Both the position numbers and the translations under genes were made by a program. Below the pieces are notes generated by a model. The model was not told the DNA's origin and searched no databases. It worked only from the letters and a program-made list of their open reading frames with translations. DNA of 64,000 nucleotides from assembly GCA_020851635.1 (NCBI GenBank), contig JADZCJ010000002.1, forward strand, positions 62,001 to 126,000, written 5' to 3'. Shown piece after piece: positions 7,515-16,048 of this stretch; positions within the stretch are counted from its first letter, which is position 1, and every line of letters begins with the position of its first letter. Source of the stretch: Anaerolineae bacterium (GTDB lineage: Bacteria > Chloroflexota > Anaerolineae > UBA4142 > SHND01).

Positions 7515-9167
7515 ATGTCCAAATTCAAATGGATGTTATTCTCGGTGTTGGCGCTGGGTCTTGTCGTCCTCTTGCATCCTTCCAACGTCGCTTTGGCTGC
7601 CAATTTTACCGTCGCCAACTGTGACAACGATGTTCAATTGCGCGATTATCTGGGACAAATTCAAAGTGTGAGCGAAGGCGGCTCGTTATTTTTTAACTGC
7701 GGCGTCAAAACCATCATCCTTGCCGGCGGCGTGCTTCCGACGATTACGAAACCCACCTATATTGATGGCGGCAACAAAATTACGTTGAGCGGGAATAACG
7801 CGACGCGCCATTTTCTCGTTGATGCCGGTGGTTCGCTCAATTTGTACAATCTCACCCTGACAAGAGGGTCGGGTGCGGGCGATGGCGGTTCGATTTTCAA
7901 TTCCGGGACCGTGACAACGAGCGTCGTCAACTTTACAGACAATATTGCGTCCGCGAGCGGCGGGGCGATTGTTTCGTATGGGGGACTCTATATTGTCGGC
8001 GGTGAATTTTCCGGCAACAAAGCCGTCAACGGCGGGGCGATTTACCCGCGTCACTCGGCGGTCACGACGATCAACAGCGCCCGCATTCACGACAATCAAG
8101 CCACGGGCACAGCGAATGGGTTGGGCGGCGCGATGCTTCTGTGGGATGGCGCTCAAGTCACCATCACAAACTCGACCCTTGACCACAACAAGGCGAGCGG
8201 GGCGGGGGGCGGCGTTTACGTGACCAACAATTCCTCACTCACGGTCGAATCAAGCACCTTTAACGCCAATGAAGCAACCCAAGGGGGGGGCGCCATTTCC
8301 AACGCATGGACGCTCGTTGTTCGAAACTCGACGCTGCGGAACAACAAGGGCGGAAGCATCGGCGGGGGCATTAGCAACGGCATAAACGGCAACTTTACCT
8401 TTATCAACTCGACCCTTTCTGCCAACTCGGCGAATTTTGGCGGCGCAATCAGCAATATAAAAGGGAACGGCACATTGACCAATGTGACGATTGTGGGAAA
8501 TACCGCAGTGTACAGCAGCGGCGGAATTGATAACGGCACATACAGCGGGTCCGGCATTGCAGTCAAGAATGTGCTTTTGGCAAACAACACGGGCGGCAAT
8601 TGCCATGACGTCAATGCGCTGACCATCAACTCATTGGGGTATAACCTTTCGAGTGACAACACCTGCACCCAGTTTTTTGACCAGGCAGGCGATCAAAATA
8701 TCGTCTCGAACCCGGGCATTGCTCCGCTCGCCAACAATGGCGGAGCTACCGAAACTCATCTTTTGCTTGCCGGCAGCCCCGCGATCAACGCCGCGAGCGG
8801 CAGCGGCGCGCCAGCCGCCGACCAGCGCGGCATTCCGCGTCCACAGGGTTCCGCCGTAGATATTGGCGCGGTCGAGGTGTGCGCCAAGCCCCAAAAACCC
8901 GTGCTCCAAAAACCTGTCGAGGGTAAAAAACTGAAAAAGGTGCAGGTGCCATTGGATTGGGACGACCCGGTCTGCGCCACCACATACAAAGTGCAGGTCA
9001 AACTCGGCGCCACCAACGGCACAAACGCATACGTAGAAAAGGGGTTGATCGCTTCGCAGGACACAACCACCCCACTCGCAAAAGGGCAAACCTATTACTG
9101 GCGTGTCACCGCTTTCGGTCCCGGCGGCAAAGCCAAATCGGCATGGCAAAGTTTCAGAATAAAATAA
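7515..9167 (+). CDS. Secreted parallel beta-helix protein with choice-of-anchor Q domain
   Basis: 550 residues from the ATG at 7515, which follows AAGGGAAA; the frame extends further upstream but would overlap the preceding gene. A signal peptide is clear (MSKFKWMLFSVLALGLVVLL, cleavage near ALA-AN). The middle is a right-handed beta helix rich in GGAI, SGGA and NSTL repeats. The choice-of-anchor Q signature follows (ADQRGIPRP then VDIGAVE), and the last 90 residues are a fibronectin-like domain (VPLDWDDPVC, YYWRVTAFGPGGKAKSAWQSF). Such proteins are exported and act at the cell surface in adhesion or polysaccharide binding. No catalytic residues were recognised. A strong hairpin follows the stop. 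Confidence 0.85.
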   Translation: MSKFKWMLFSVLALGLVVLLHPSNVALAANFTVANCDNDVQLRDYLGQIQSVSEGGSLFFNCGVKTIILAGGVLPTITKPTYIDGGNKITLSGNNATRHFLVDAGGSLNLYNLTLTRGSGAGDGGSIFNSGTVTTSVVNFTDNIASASGGAIVSYGGLYIVGGEFSGNKAVNGGAIYPRHSAVTTINSARIHDNQATGTANGLGGAMLLWDGAQVTITNSTLDHNKASGAGGGVYVTNNSSLTVESSTFNANEATQGGGAISNAWTLVVRNSTLRNNKGGSIGGGISNGINGNFTFINSTLSANSANFGGAISNIKGNGTLTNVTIVGNTAVYSSGGIDNGTYSGSGIAVKNVLLANNTGGNCHDVNALTINSLGYNLSSDNTCTQFFDQAGDQNIVSNPGIAPLANNGGATETHLLLAGSPAINAASGSGAPAADQRGIPRPQGSAVDIGAVEVCAKPQKPVLQKPVEGKKLKKVQVPLDWDDPVCATTYKVQVKLGATNGTNAYVEKGLIASQDTTTPLAKGQTYYWRVTAFGPGGKAKSAWQSFRIK

Positions 9168-9169
9168 CA

Positions 9170-9202
9170 AAGAATCTCCGAGAAATTCTCGGAGATTCTT
9201 TT
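9170..9202. terminator. Bidirectional intrinsic terminator between convergent genes
   Basis: A 15-bp perfect inverted repeat (AAGAATCTCCGAGAA, one base, then its complement at 9186-9200) is flanked by A- and T-rich bases. It sits between the beta-helix gene (+) and the peroxiredoxin gene (-), whose stop codon overlaps it, so it can end transcription from either side. Confidence 0.85.
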
Positions 9203-9689
9203 ATGCGAGTTCGTCCTGCCCACCTGTCTCTTTGCCGCGCAACGCATCAAGCATGGCGTACATTTCCGGCAGCGTCGGATAATCCCTCATATTTTCGGCA
9301 TAGTGCGTAAATCGCACGCGCCCTTTTTTGTCCAGGATAAGCAGCGCGGGCATGCGACCCAGCTTTCTCAAACTCACCTCTTGGTCGTAGCGATTCGCCA
9401 CCGAATGTCTGGGGTCCGGCAGCCCTACAAAAGGCATTTTTTCCTTGGCCCAGTACATTTTGAACATGGCGGTCGGGTCGGGACCCACAATCAGAATCTC
9501 GGCATTTCTCTTCACAAATTCTTGATAGTGTTGACGCAACTGCGTCAAATGCTTGCGGCAGTGCGGTCAGGCAAAGCCGCGCAGAAACGACAGGACGACA
9601 AATTCCTTGCCGCGATAGTCCGTCAGCCGCACAACATTCCCATTCGTGTCGGTCAATTCAAAATCAGGCGCGATTTCCAAATGCTTCAT
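9201..9689 (-). CDS. Peroxiredoxin (AhpC/TSA) selenoprotein with in-frame UGA at the active site
   Basis: Read from the ATG at 9689, the frame gives MKHLEIAPDFELTDTNG and the strand before the active site (FVVLSFLRGFA). It then meets TGA at codon 41 (9569-9567) and continues PHCRKHLTQLRQHYQEF to the TAA at 9203-9201, 162 residues in all. Relatives read RGxxCPxCRxxL here, so the TGA replaces precisely the first Cys of the CxxC motif, giving UPHC. The downstream part is a complete peroxiredoxin/thioredoxin fold (DPTAMFKMYW, MPALLILDKKGRVRFTHYA) with no other lesion. A hairpin starts 18 nt after the TGA (9531-9548), where bacterial SECIS elements sit. It is the last gene of the AttEFGH-like operon, and GAGG precedes the ATG. 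Selenocysteine machinery is not in this window; if the genome lacks it, this is a pseudogene. Confidence 0.8.
9531..9548 (-). promoter_or_regulatory. Candidate bacterial SECIS hairpin
   Basis: On the coding strand TTGACGCA-GT-TGCGTCAA is a perfect 8-bp inverted repeat starting 18 nt after the TGA at 9567-9569. The apical GU lies about 26-27 nt from the TGA, within the range known for bacterial SECIS elements that bind SelB. It lies inside the coding sequence as bacterial SECIS elements do. A real loop would be larger than 2 nt, so the closing base pairs probably open. Confidence 0.55.
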
Positions 9690-9705
9690 CCGCTTGCCTC
9701 GCTCG

Positions 9706-10905
9706 CTAATAGCCCACATCCCCGCGCGCTTGCAGTCCGTATCCCGTCATTTCGACAAATCCGCGCCCGCGCACGGGTTTTCCTTGCGATGTGCCTTGAA
9801 CGTCCACCGCGCCTTCCCAATAGACGAACGAGACGCGCATTTCCTGGTCCGCGATGACGGGTGTGATCGTCAGATCAAAATCCCCTGCGGCGCTCGTCAC
9901 CCTCCATTTCGAGGGGTATTTGCCCTGCGAGTAACTGCTTGTCCAGTATGCTTGCGGTGTAATTGTCACATCGTTGCGGCTCAGAAACCGTGTTGCGCCG
10001 TCCGGTTCCACCACAGTGCCGGAAGAGAGTAGTTCGATACTGCCATCCTTGTTGCGAATCTGGAAAAACATGAGCTCGCGATTGTCATCCAACTGAATCG
10101 AAAACCAGTCCCAGCCCGCCGCGTTCTCACCGAGCGAGGTGGTGCCCCATTCATGGTCAAACCACGAATTGCCCGTAACGCGGAACTCGTCGTCGTTGAT
10201 ACGCAGTGTCCCCTCCGTCGGCATTCGGGTAAAAGAAACATAGTACGAGGCGTTGCCGCTGGTCTCGGTCTTGCGCGATACACCCCCCGCGCCATGCACG
10301 ACAGGGGGTTTAGAAGCGGTCAGATTCAGATCAATCGCCATCTTGCCGTCATCCGCAATCAGATTGACCTTGGACGCGTCGGCGTTCATGCTTGTTGCAG
10401 ACCAGTTTTCAATCCAGACGCGGAAGGGGTCGGCAGTTGCGCCCGCCAGCCCGGCCGCGCCGCGCGAAAAAATCTCGGATGCGTTGTGCGTATTGCTTGC
10501 GACATCGGTGAGGGCAAAATGCGCGAAATAGATTTGATTGGTCGCCCATTCCGACGCGCGGTGAACGGGCGTGCCCGGCGTAATGCCGCGTCGAAAAAAG
10601 GTCAGTTGATAGCCAAAGCGTCGCCCATCCTCTGTCTGCAAATTTCCGGTATAGTACCACCATTCGGTCTGATAATCGAGATGGGGTCCGTGGTCGCGGG
10701 GAAATTGCATTTCGCGCGCCCCGATGACACGCGCAAAACCGTCCGACCCTTGCGACGATTGGAGCGCCACGATTTCGGTCGCCAACGGCGGCGTTTGCAG
10801 AGAACGCCAATAGAAAAATGCGCCGACGACGCCGAGCGCGACAAACGCCAATGCAATCAAAACTCGTTTCACGTTAGTATCCGATGACGCGCCATATAGG
10901 GACAT
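9706..10905 (-). CDS. AttH/CrtC-type lipocalin-like protein, membrane anchored
   Basis: 399 residues. An N-terminal hydrophobic segment (VLIALAFVALGVVGAFFYW) anchors or exports the protein. The signature FPRDHGPHLDYQTEWWYYTG and the later GNSWFDHEWGT are hallmarks of the AttH/CrtC lipocalin-like family, which includes carotenoid 1,2-hydratase and secreted hydrolase-like proteins. It follows an FtsX-type permease and its ATPase, the gene order of AttEFGH in Agrobacterium. A role outside the membrane on a lipid-like substrate handled by the ABC transporter is inferred. The ATG at 10905 is preceded by AAAGG; a GTG at 10872 is an alternative start. The selenoprotein peroxiredoxin begins 16 bp after its stop. 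Confidence 0.85.
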   Translation of the reverse strand: MSLYGASSDTNVKRVLIALAFVALGVVGAFFYWRSLQTPPLATEIVALQSSQGSDGFARVIGAREMQFPRDHGPHLDYQTEWWYYTGNLQTEDGRRFGYQLTFFRRGITPGTPVHRASEWATNQIYFAHFALTDVASNTHNASEIFSRGAAGLAGATADPFRVWIENWSATSMNADASKVNLIADDGKMAIDLNLTASKPPVVHGAGGVSRKTETSGNASYYVSFTRMPTEGTLRINDDEFRVTGNSWFDHEWGTTSLGENAAGWDWFSIQLDDNRELMFFQIRNKDGSIELLSSGTVVEPDGATRFLSRNDVTITPQAYWTSSYSQGKYPSKWRVTSAAGDFDLTITPVIADQEMRVSFVYWEGAVDVQGTSQGKPVRGRGFVEMTGYGLQARGDVGY

Positions 10906-10931
10906 TCAACGGAACACACCTTTGCGCGCCT

Positions 10932-13466
10932 TTATTCTTCTCGCAGCGCTTCGACGACCTGAAGCCGACCCAGACGCAGCATCGGATAGATCGCGGCGAG
11001 CAGCGCGGCAGTGACTGAAACCAGGAGCGCCTGTAAATACACTTCGGGGACGCTGGTGAAAAAGATCGTCCAACCAAAAGAACGCAGATTGATGACATAG
11101 ATCAAAATAGCTGCCAGAATCAAGCCAACAGGGATGGCGAGCACACCCGCCGTCGCGCCCATCAGCCCGCTCTCCAGGAGCGTTAACTGCCACAGTTGAC
11201 GCAAAGTCATGCCTGTCGCGCGCAGTGTGCCCAGTTCGCGCGTCCGTTCGAGCTGCAGCGCCATCAGCGCCGAGAGAATCCCGATAAACGCGACCGCGAC
11301 CGCGATCACGCGCAGCGCCTGAGTGATGGCAAAGGTTCGGTCAAAAATCACCAACGCCGCATCGCGCAAGGCGCGGTTGCTTTGGACCACCACATCGTTG
11401 CCGCCCAAAGCCGCGCGCACCCCGTCTTCCACCTGATTCACATCCGCGCCTGGCGCAACATAGACCGAAAATCCCGAAATCGCGGGATCGTTCCAATACT
11501 GCCGGTACACGTCGAGCGACATGAGAATCGAGCCCTGATCGCTCGAATAGTCATAATAGACGCCAACGATGGAAAACGCGCGCGCGCCCTTGTCCGTCAA
11601 CAAGGTCACCGTAGAACCTTCGGTCACATTGTGCCGGTTGGCAAACGGTTCGGTGACGGCGATCGCGCCGGCGTCCAGCTGCGGATAGATGGACTCGGGG
11701 TCGCCGCTGAAACTACGAAAAATCCGCGATTCGCGCGCCCTGCCGCCATTGGTCGCATTCAAACGCACGTCGCCCAGCTCTTGGGCGGCCACGGTCACCG
11801 AACGCAAGACCTCGATCGCATCAACGCCTTCAACCGCGCGCGCCCTTTCTACCAACGCGGGGTCCATCGAAACGATGCGATTTGCGCCCGATAGGGGAGG
11901 CGACACATAAAAGTCCGCGTTCAACGTCTGCCCCAGCCAGTTTTCGACGGTCGTGCGAAACGAGGCAATCATGACCGTCACGCCTATCGTCACGGCGACC
12001 GCGACCATCAACGAGGCGATGGCGACCGAAGTGCGGCTCAACGCCTGGACGACCGTACGAGATGACATCCGCGCAGTCAGACCGACGCGACCGATGGTCG
12101 CGGTCGCGAGCCGCATCACAAAAATCGTGAGCACGGGCACATACATCACCAAGCCAAAGAGCACCAGAAAGACGCCGACGAAAAGAAGCGAAATATTGCT
12201 CTGCCCAAACACGAGAATGCCTGCGCCGACCGCAAGCATGATCACGCCGAAAATGTTCAGAGAGGGCAGAAAGCGTCGAATGCGGTCCTCCAGGTCCGAA
12301 CGTTGGAGGACCGTCACGGCGGGGACGGACGACGCTTCATACGCAGGCAGAGCGGCGGCGAGCAGAGCCGAAATAATGCCGAGCAGCAGACCCTTGACCA
12401 GACTGAGCGCATCAATGCTCACATCACTGACCGACAAAGTAAAATAGAGATCGTTGATCGTTTGCGTCACAAGCGCAACCGTGAGACGTCCCAGAAAAAT
12501 CCCCAAAACCAGCCCCAGCAGTGAACCGATCAAGCCGAGAACTGCCGCTTCCGCGAGAATGAGCATAAAGATTTCGCGCCCGGTCACGCCAATGCAGCGC
12601 AGAATACCGAGCAGTCGCCTGCGCTGCACAACGCTGAACATGACCGTGTTATAGATGAGAAACATGCCGACCGCGAGCGCGAGCAAACTGAACGCGGTGA
12701 GGTTCAACCGAAACGCGGCGGTCAACTGCGTGACCGTGTCGGCTTGTTCGGAGGCGCGGACGAGGCGCAGACCTGCGGGAAGGGTTTGGCGAATCGTCTC
12801 TGCCTCTGCGTCGGTCGCAATCAAATCAATCCGCGAGAGTCGCCCGTTTTGGTCCAGCAATTCCTGTGCGGTCGCGATGTCGGTGAGGACGAGTCCCTCC
12901 AACACGCGCGACGAGACGTCGTTTGGCTGCTGCATCAACCCAACAATCGTGATCTGTTTCTTTGTCGTTCCAATTTGCAGCGTGATGGGATCGCCCGTCT
13001 TCAAGCCATAGCGCGCCGCGCTGTCGGCGCTGATCAAAACCGCGCCCGGCTGTGTGTAAAAGGCGCTCAAGGCATCGAGCGAGACATTTGTGCCCGCCGT
13101 GATATAGGTGCGAAAGGGCGGTTCGGCAAACAGGTCTATGCCCAGCACGCGCACAGTTTGCCCGCCCAGCTCTGCCGCGCCCACATAGCCCTCGACGATT
13201 GGCGCGATATGACGCAAACCCAGATCGCGGCGCAAATGGAGATATACACCGTCGTCAATGCCGCCTGCCCCGCCGACGATTTGGTGCGTCGCTTTGCCGA
13301 CAATCACCTCAGTCGAGAGTTCGAAAGCGCGCGTTGCCGACGCATTCGCCAGGTCCACCGCAACCACGACCGCAACGCCGAGCGCGACGCTGATGATCAA
13401 TAGCAGCGTGAGCCACGGACGATGCAGCAGATCGCGCAAAATTGTCTTGAGCAGAATCAGTTTCAT
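10932..13466 (-). CDS. ABC transporter permease, FtsX/MacB family (AttF/AttG-like)
   Basis: 844 residues: two FtsX-type halves fused in one chain. Membrane segments are at the N-terminus (PWLTLLLIISVALGVAVVVAV), three near 255-375 (LTAFSLLALAVGMFLIYNTV, AVLGLIGSLLGLVLGIFL, LLLGIISALLAAALPAYE), a pair near 410-450, one near 490, and three at the C-terminus (VIAVAVAFIGILSALMALQ, GLMGATAGVLAIPVGLILAA, YLQALLVSVTAALLAAIYP). Large extracellular domains separate them. LRCIGVTGREI and LRATGMTLRQL are the motifs by which such permeases contact their ATPase. Transporters of this type move lipoproteins or lipids rather than small solutes. Only 25 bp separate it from the ATPase gene. Confidence 0.9.
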   Translation of the reverse strand: MKLILLKTILRDLLHRPWLTLLLIISVALGVAVVVAVDLANASATRAFELSTEVIVGKATHQIVGGAGGIDDGVYLHLRRDLGLRHIAPIVEGYVGAAELGGQTVRVLGIDLFAEPPFRTYITAGTNVSLDALSAFYTQPGAVLISADSAARYGLKTGDPITLQIGTTKKQITIVGLMQQPNDVSSRVLEGLVLTDIATAQELLDQNGRLSRIDLIATDAEAETIRQTLPAGLRLVRASEQADTVTQLTAAFRLNLTAFSLLALAVGMFLIYNTVMFSVVQRRRLLGILRCIGVTGREIFMLILAEAAVLGLIGSLLGLVLGIFLGRLTVALVTQTINDLYFTLSVSDVSIDALSLVKGLLLGIISALLAAALPAYEASSVPAVTVLQRSDLEDRIRRFLPSLNIFGVIMLAVGAGILVFGQSNISLLFVGVFLVLFGLVMYVPVLTIFVMRLATATIGRVGLTARMSSRTVVQALSRTSVAIASLMVAVAVTIGVTVMIASFRTTVENWLGQTLNADFYVSPPLSGANRIVSMDPALVERARAVEGVDAIEVLRSVTVAAQELGDVRLNATNGGRARESRIFRSFSGDPESIYPQLDAGAIAVTEPFANRHNVTEGSTVTLLTDKGARAFSIVGVYYDYSSDQGSILMSLDVYRQYWNDPAISGFSVYVAPGADVNQVEDGVRAALGGNDVVVQSNRALRDAALVIFDRTFAITQALRVIAVAVAFIGILSALMALQLERTRELGTLRATGMTLRQLWQLTLLESGLMGATAGVLAIPVGLILAAILIYVINLRSFGWTIFFTSVPEVYLQALLVSVTAALLAAIYPMLRLGRLQVVEALREE

Positions 13467-13491
13467 GAATTCAGAGAGGACACGCCAAGGG

Positions 13492-14235
13492 TCAGGTTCC
13501 GCTCTCCACGACCTGCGGTCCGACGGCGGCGAGCTTGCCGTGTTCCATTTTCAGGACGCGGTCCGCGCGAGCGGCGACATCGTTCGAATGTGTGACCATG
13601 ACGAGCGTCTTGCCTTGTTTGCGCGCCAAAGTGGTCAAGAGTTCGAGAATCCTGGCTCCCGTCTCGGCATCGAGGTTGCCCGTCGGTTCGTCGGCGAGAA
13701 TGAGCTCGGGGTCAGCGCAAAGGGCGCGGGCGATAGCGACGCGCTGCTGCTCGCCGCCCGAGAGCTTGTCGGGAAATACATTGGCGCGATCGAGCAAACC
13801 GACGGCTTGCAACAGGCGGCTGGCTTGCGCTTGCGCGTCATTGTCCTTCCACCCCGAGAGCTCGGCGGTCATCAACACATTCTCGCGGACCGTGAGGGTG
13901 GGGATGAGGTTAAAAAACTGAAAGACAAAACCAATGTTTTTGCGGCGAAAAAGGGTGCGGTCATGGTCGCTCATTTTGGCAACGTTCGTATCACCGACAT
14001 AAATATCGCCGCATGTGGGCGTGTCCAAGCCCGCGAGCAAATTCAGCAGAGTGCTTTTGCCACTGCCGCTGCGACCAACGATTGCCACAAATTCACCGCG
14101 CGCGATTCCACCATTGACGCCCTGCAAGACGGCGCGCTCATTTTCGCCCTCTTGAAACATTTTGGTCACATTTTCGAAACGGATCAAACTCGTTTGCGGA
14201 ATTGCGCGGGGTGTATTACCATTTGGAGAGGTCAT
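13492..14235 (-). CDS. ABC transporter ATP-binding protein, LolD/MacB type (AttE-like)
   Basis: 247 residues with Walker A GRSGSGKST (about residue 55), a Q-loop in FVFQFFNLIPTLTVREN, signature LSGGEQQRVAIARAL, Walker B LILADEPTGNLD and switch His in VTHSND. The QFFNLIPTLT sequence is typical of ATPases that pair with FtsX/MacB permeases. It is first of the four-gene operon running to 9201, and powers the permease at the inner face of the membrane. The 134 bp upstream are shared with the divergent glucose dehydrogenase gene. Confidence 0.95.
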   Translation of the reverse strand: MTSPNGNTPRAIPQTSLIRFENVTKMFQEGENERAVLQGVNGGIARGEFVAIVGRSGSGKSTLLNLLAGLDTPTCGDIYVGDTNVAKMSDHDRTLFRRKNIGFVFQFFNLIPTLTVRENVLMTAELSGWKDNDAQAQASRLLQAVGLLDRANVFPDKLSGGEQQRVAIARALCADPELILADEPTGNLDAETGARILELLTTLARKQGKTLVMVTHSNDVAARADRVLKMEHGKLAAVGPQVVESGT

Positions 14236-14308
14236 TGCGATTCCTCAAGCATAGCCCAGAGTTCATTCTAAAACACTTGAAGCATTTTCATTCTATTACG
14301 TATCATTC

Positions 14309-14322
14309 GTGAAAATGTTCAC
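14309..14322. promoter_or_regulatory. Inverted repeat in the divergent promoter region
   Basis: GTGAA-AATG-TTCAC, 5-bp arms, lies in the 134-bp AT-rich spacer between the ATPase gene (-) and the glucose dehydrogenase gene (+). A related sequence, TGAAGCATTTTCA, occurs about 30 bp earlier. This could be an operator serving both genes. No regulator gene is adjacent. Confidence 0.35.
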
Positions 14323-14369
14323 TAATAAGTTTCGTATCCCTGCTCTATTCTTACGTCTGAGGTGAGTTG

Positions 14370-15446
14370 ATGAAAGCAGTTGCCATTACGCCGCATGTTC
14401 CCAATTCCGCCCGGCTTGTGGAGGTTCCCGAGCCAGAAATGACCAATGATCAGGTGCTGGTTCGCATGGTGCGCGCGGGCATCTGCGGCACCGACGCGGA
14501 AATCAATTCGGGCGCGTTCGGCGATGCGCCGCCGGGGTTTGACTATTTGATTCTGGGACATGAGAATTTTGGACAGGTTGAACGCGTTGGTTCACGGACC
14601 TCTCGTTTCAAAAAGGGCGATTATGTTGTGACGACAGTGCGGCGTCCCTGTGGCTGCATGAACTGCGGGGCAGGGGAATCTGACATGTGTTTACGCGACC
14701 AGTTCACGGAACGGGGGATTCGGCGCGAGCACGGCTATCTCACCGAATATTATAGCGACAGCGAAGATTATATGATCGAGATTCCCCCGCACCTGCGCGA
14801 GGTGGGCATCCTACTCGAGCCATACAGCATTGTTTCCAAAGCCATGTGGCAGGGCTGGAAAATCCAGGAACGCATGGTGTGGAAACCTCGGACCGCGCTC
14901 GTGACAGGAGCGGGAACCATCGGGTTATTGGCGGCATTTGCGCTGCGCGCCCGCGGGTTGGAGGTCATCATCTGCGCGCGCTCAAAAGAGGGCACACTCA
15001 ACTCGATGCTCGCGCGGGATGCCGGCATCACGTATGTCTCGCTCCAGGACACGCCCCTGGACCAAATTCCCAAGCTGCTGGGGGACCGCGTAGACGTAAT
15101 TTTTGAGGCATCGGGGCATGGACCCACCGCGCTCAAGACGCTTGAATTGATCACAACGAACGGCATCGTCCTGCTAAACTCGGTCACGTCGGCAGCTCAC
15201 CAGGTGACCGTCAACCCGGATGCTATCAACATGCGAATGGTGCTTGGCAACATGCTTGCGGTCGGCGTGGTGAATGCCAACCGGAAATATTTCGAGATGG
15301 GAGTGCGCGATTTCGAGGATTTCCAAACGCGCTTTCCCGGCGTCCTGGAACGAATGTTGACCCGGCGAGTCGCGCTGCAGGATTTTTCGTCTCGCCTCTT
15401 TGAACGCAGCGGGGTCAAAACCACCATTGAAATTCACCCTGACTAG
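14370..15446 (+). CDS. Glucose/aldose 1-dehydrogenase, zinc-dependent MDR family
   Basis: 358 residues from the ATG at 14370, preceded by GAGGTGAG. The N-terminal catalytic domain has GICGTD (catalytic zinc Cys), LGHENFG (His-Glu) and a structural-zinc-like cluster CGCMNCGAGESDMC. The Rossmann domain starts at LVTGAGTIGLLAAF. The layout, including YSDSEDYMIEIP and LEPYSIVSKAMWQGW, matches the Sulfolobus/Haloferax glucose dehydrogenase family rather than ordinary alcohol dehydrogenases. It would oxidise glucose or a related aldose to the lactone with NAD(P)+. It is monocistronic, with a strong hairpin terminator. Confidence 0.85.
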   Translation: MKAVAITPHVPNSARLVEVPEPEMTNDQVLVRMVRAGICGTDAEINSGAFGDAPPGFDYLILGHENFGQVERVGSRTSRFKKGDYVVTTVRRPCGCMNCGAGESDMCLRDQFTERGIRREHGYLTEYYSDSEDYMIEIPPHLREVGILLEPYSIVSKAMWQGWKIQERMVWKPRTALVTGAGTIGLLAAFALRARGLEVIICARSKEGTLNSMLARDAGITYVSLQDTPLDQIPKLLGDRVDVIFEASGHGPTALKTLELITTNGIVLLNSVTSAAHQVTVNPDAINMRMVLGNMLAVGVVNANRKYFEMGVRDFEDFQTRFPGVLERMLTRRVALQDFSSRLFERSGVKTTIEIHPD

Positions 15447-15484
15447 AAAAATCTCTGTTCTCGCAGCGAGAACAGAGATTTTTT
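15447..15484. terminator. Intrinsic terminator, usable from both sides
   Basis: A 17-bp inverted repeat AAAAATCTCTGTTCTCG with a CAG loop is followed by a T run. It starts directly after the glucose dehydrogenase stop and faces the convergent ester cyclase gene. Built like the hairpin at 9170, with A and T tracts at the two ends of the stem. Confidence 0.9.
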
Positions 15485-15529
15485 CTGATAGACGCAGCAA
15501 CAATGTGGTCTTGCTTGCCAATCCCACAG

Positions 15530-16024
15530 TCACTCGCAAATGGTCAACGCGCTTTTCAGATCTATGGGGTCAATTGGCGCCCTCTTTTCCAATTCGGGCA
15601 ATAGTCCGATGGCACGGAGCAGAGCTGCCATATCCCACAAATGCACGCCGCGCACGATTCGGCTGTTTTCGATCCGAAGCATGCTTACGCCGTGAACATG
15701 CACACGCCGTCCCGAAGGCGGAATGTTCAACAGGGTCCCTTGGTGCGTCCCGCTCGCGCTCCAGTATAGCGCGACGCGGTTGTTTTCGAGAATTGTCTCT
15801 TCGGGTTGAAATTTCAGGTCCGGGAACGCGCGGTAAAAACGCTCGAGTTGTTTGGCGACGCCTCCGGGACCGGTCACACGGGATGCATCGGTAATATCCA
15901 AGCCGCGATAATCCCGGGCATAGATTTCGCCCGCCCGGGAACAGTCATGCGAATTCCACATGACCATCAACCGCTCAATGATATCCATGATCTCTGCCCG
16001 CATGTCGGCGCCCGAATTCTCCAT
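15530..16024 (-). CDS. Ester cyclase/SnoaL-like polyketide cyclase-fold protein
   Basis: 164 residues with the NTF2-like SnoaL pattern: an N-terminal helix with MWNSHD, then GLDITD, VAKQLERFYRAFPDLKFQPEE, RVALYWSASGTHQG, IPPSGRRVHVHGVSMLRIENSRIV and HLWDMAALLRAIGLL. The HVHG and final LWD motifs are typical of the SnoaL-like ester cyclase group. Many of these proteins are stand-alone and their substrates are unknown. No linked polyketide genes are present, so only the fold can be assigned. It is transcribed alone. Confidence 0.8.
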   Translation of the reverse strand: MENSGADMRAEIMDIIERLMVMWNSHDCSRAGEIYARDYRGLDITDASRVTGPGGVAKQLERFYRAFPDLKFQPEETILENNRVALYWSASGTHQGTLLNIPPSGRRVHVHGVSMLRIENSRIVRGVHLWDMAALLRAIGLLPELEKRAPIDPIDLKSALTICE

Positions 16025-16048
16025 AGTTTCTACCCGGAACCCATGCTC

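Noticed and set aside
9548-9689. Interpreting the TGA in the peroxiredoxin gene as a plain nonsense mutation
   Set aside because: It replaces exactly the first Cys of the CxxC motif, no other lesion is present and a hairpin follows at the right distance. The option stays open if the genome lacks selB.
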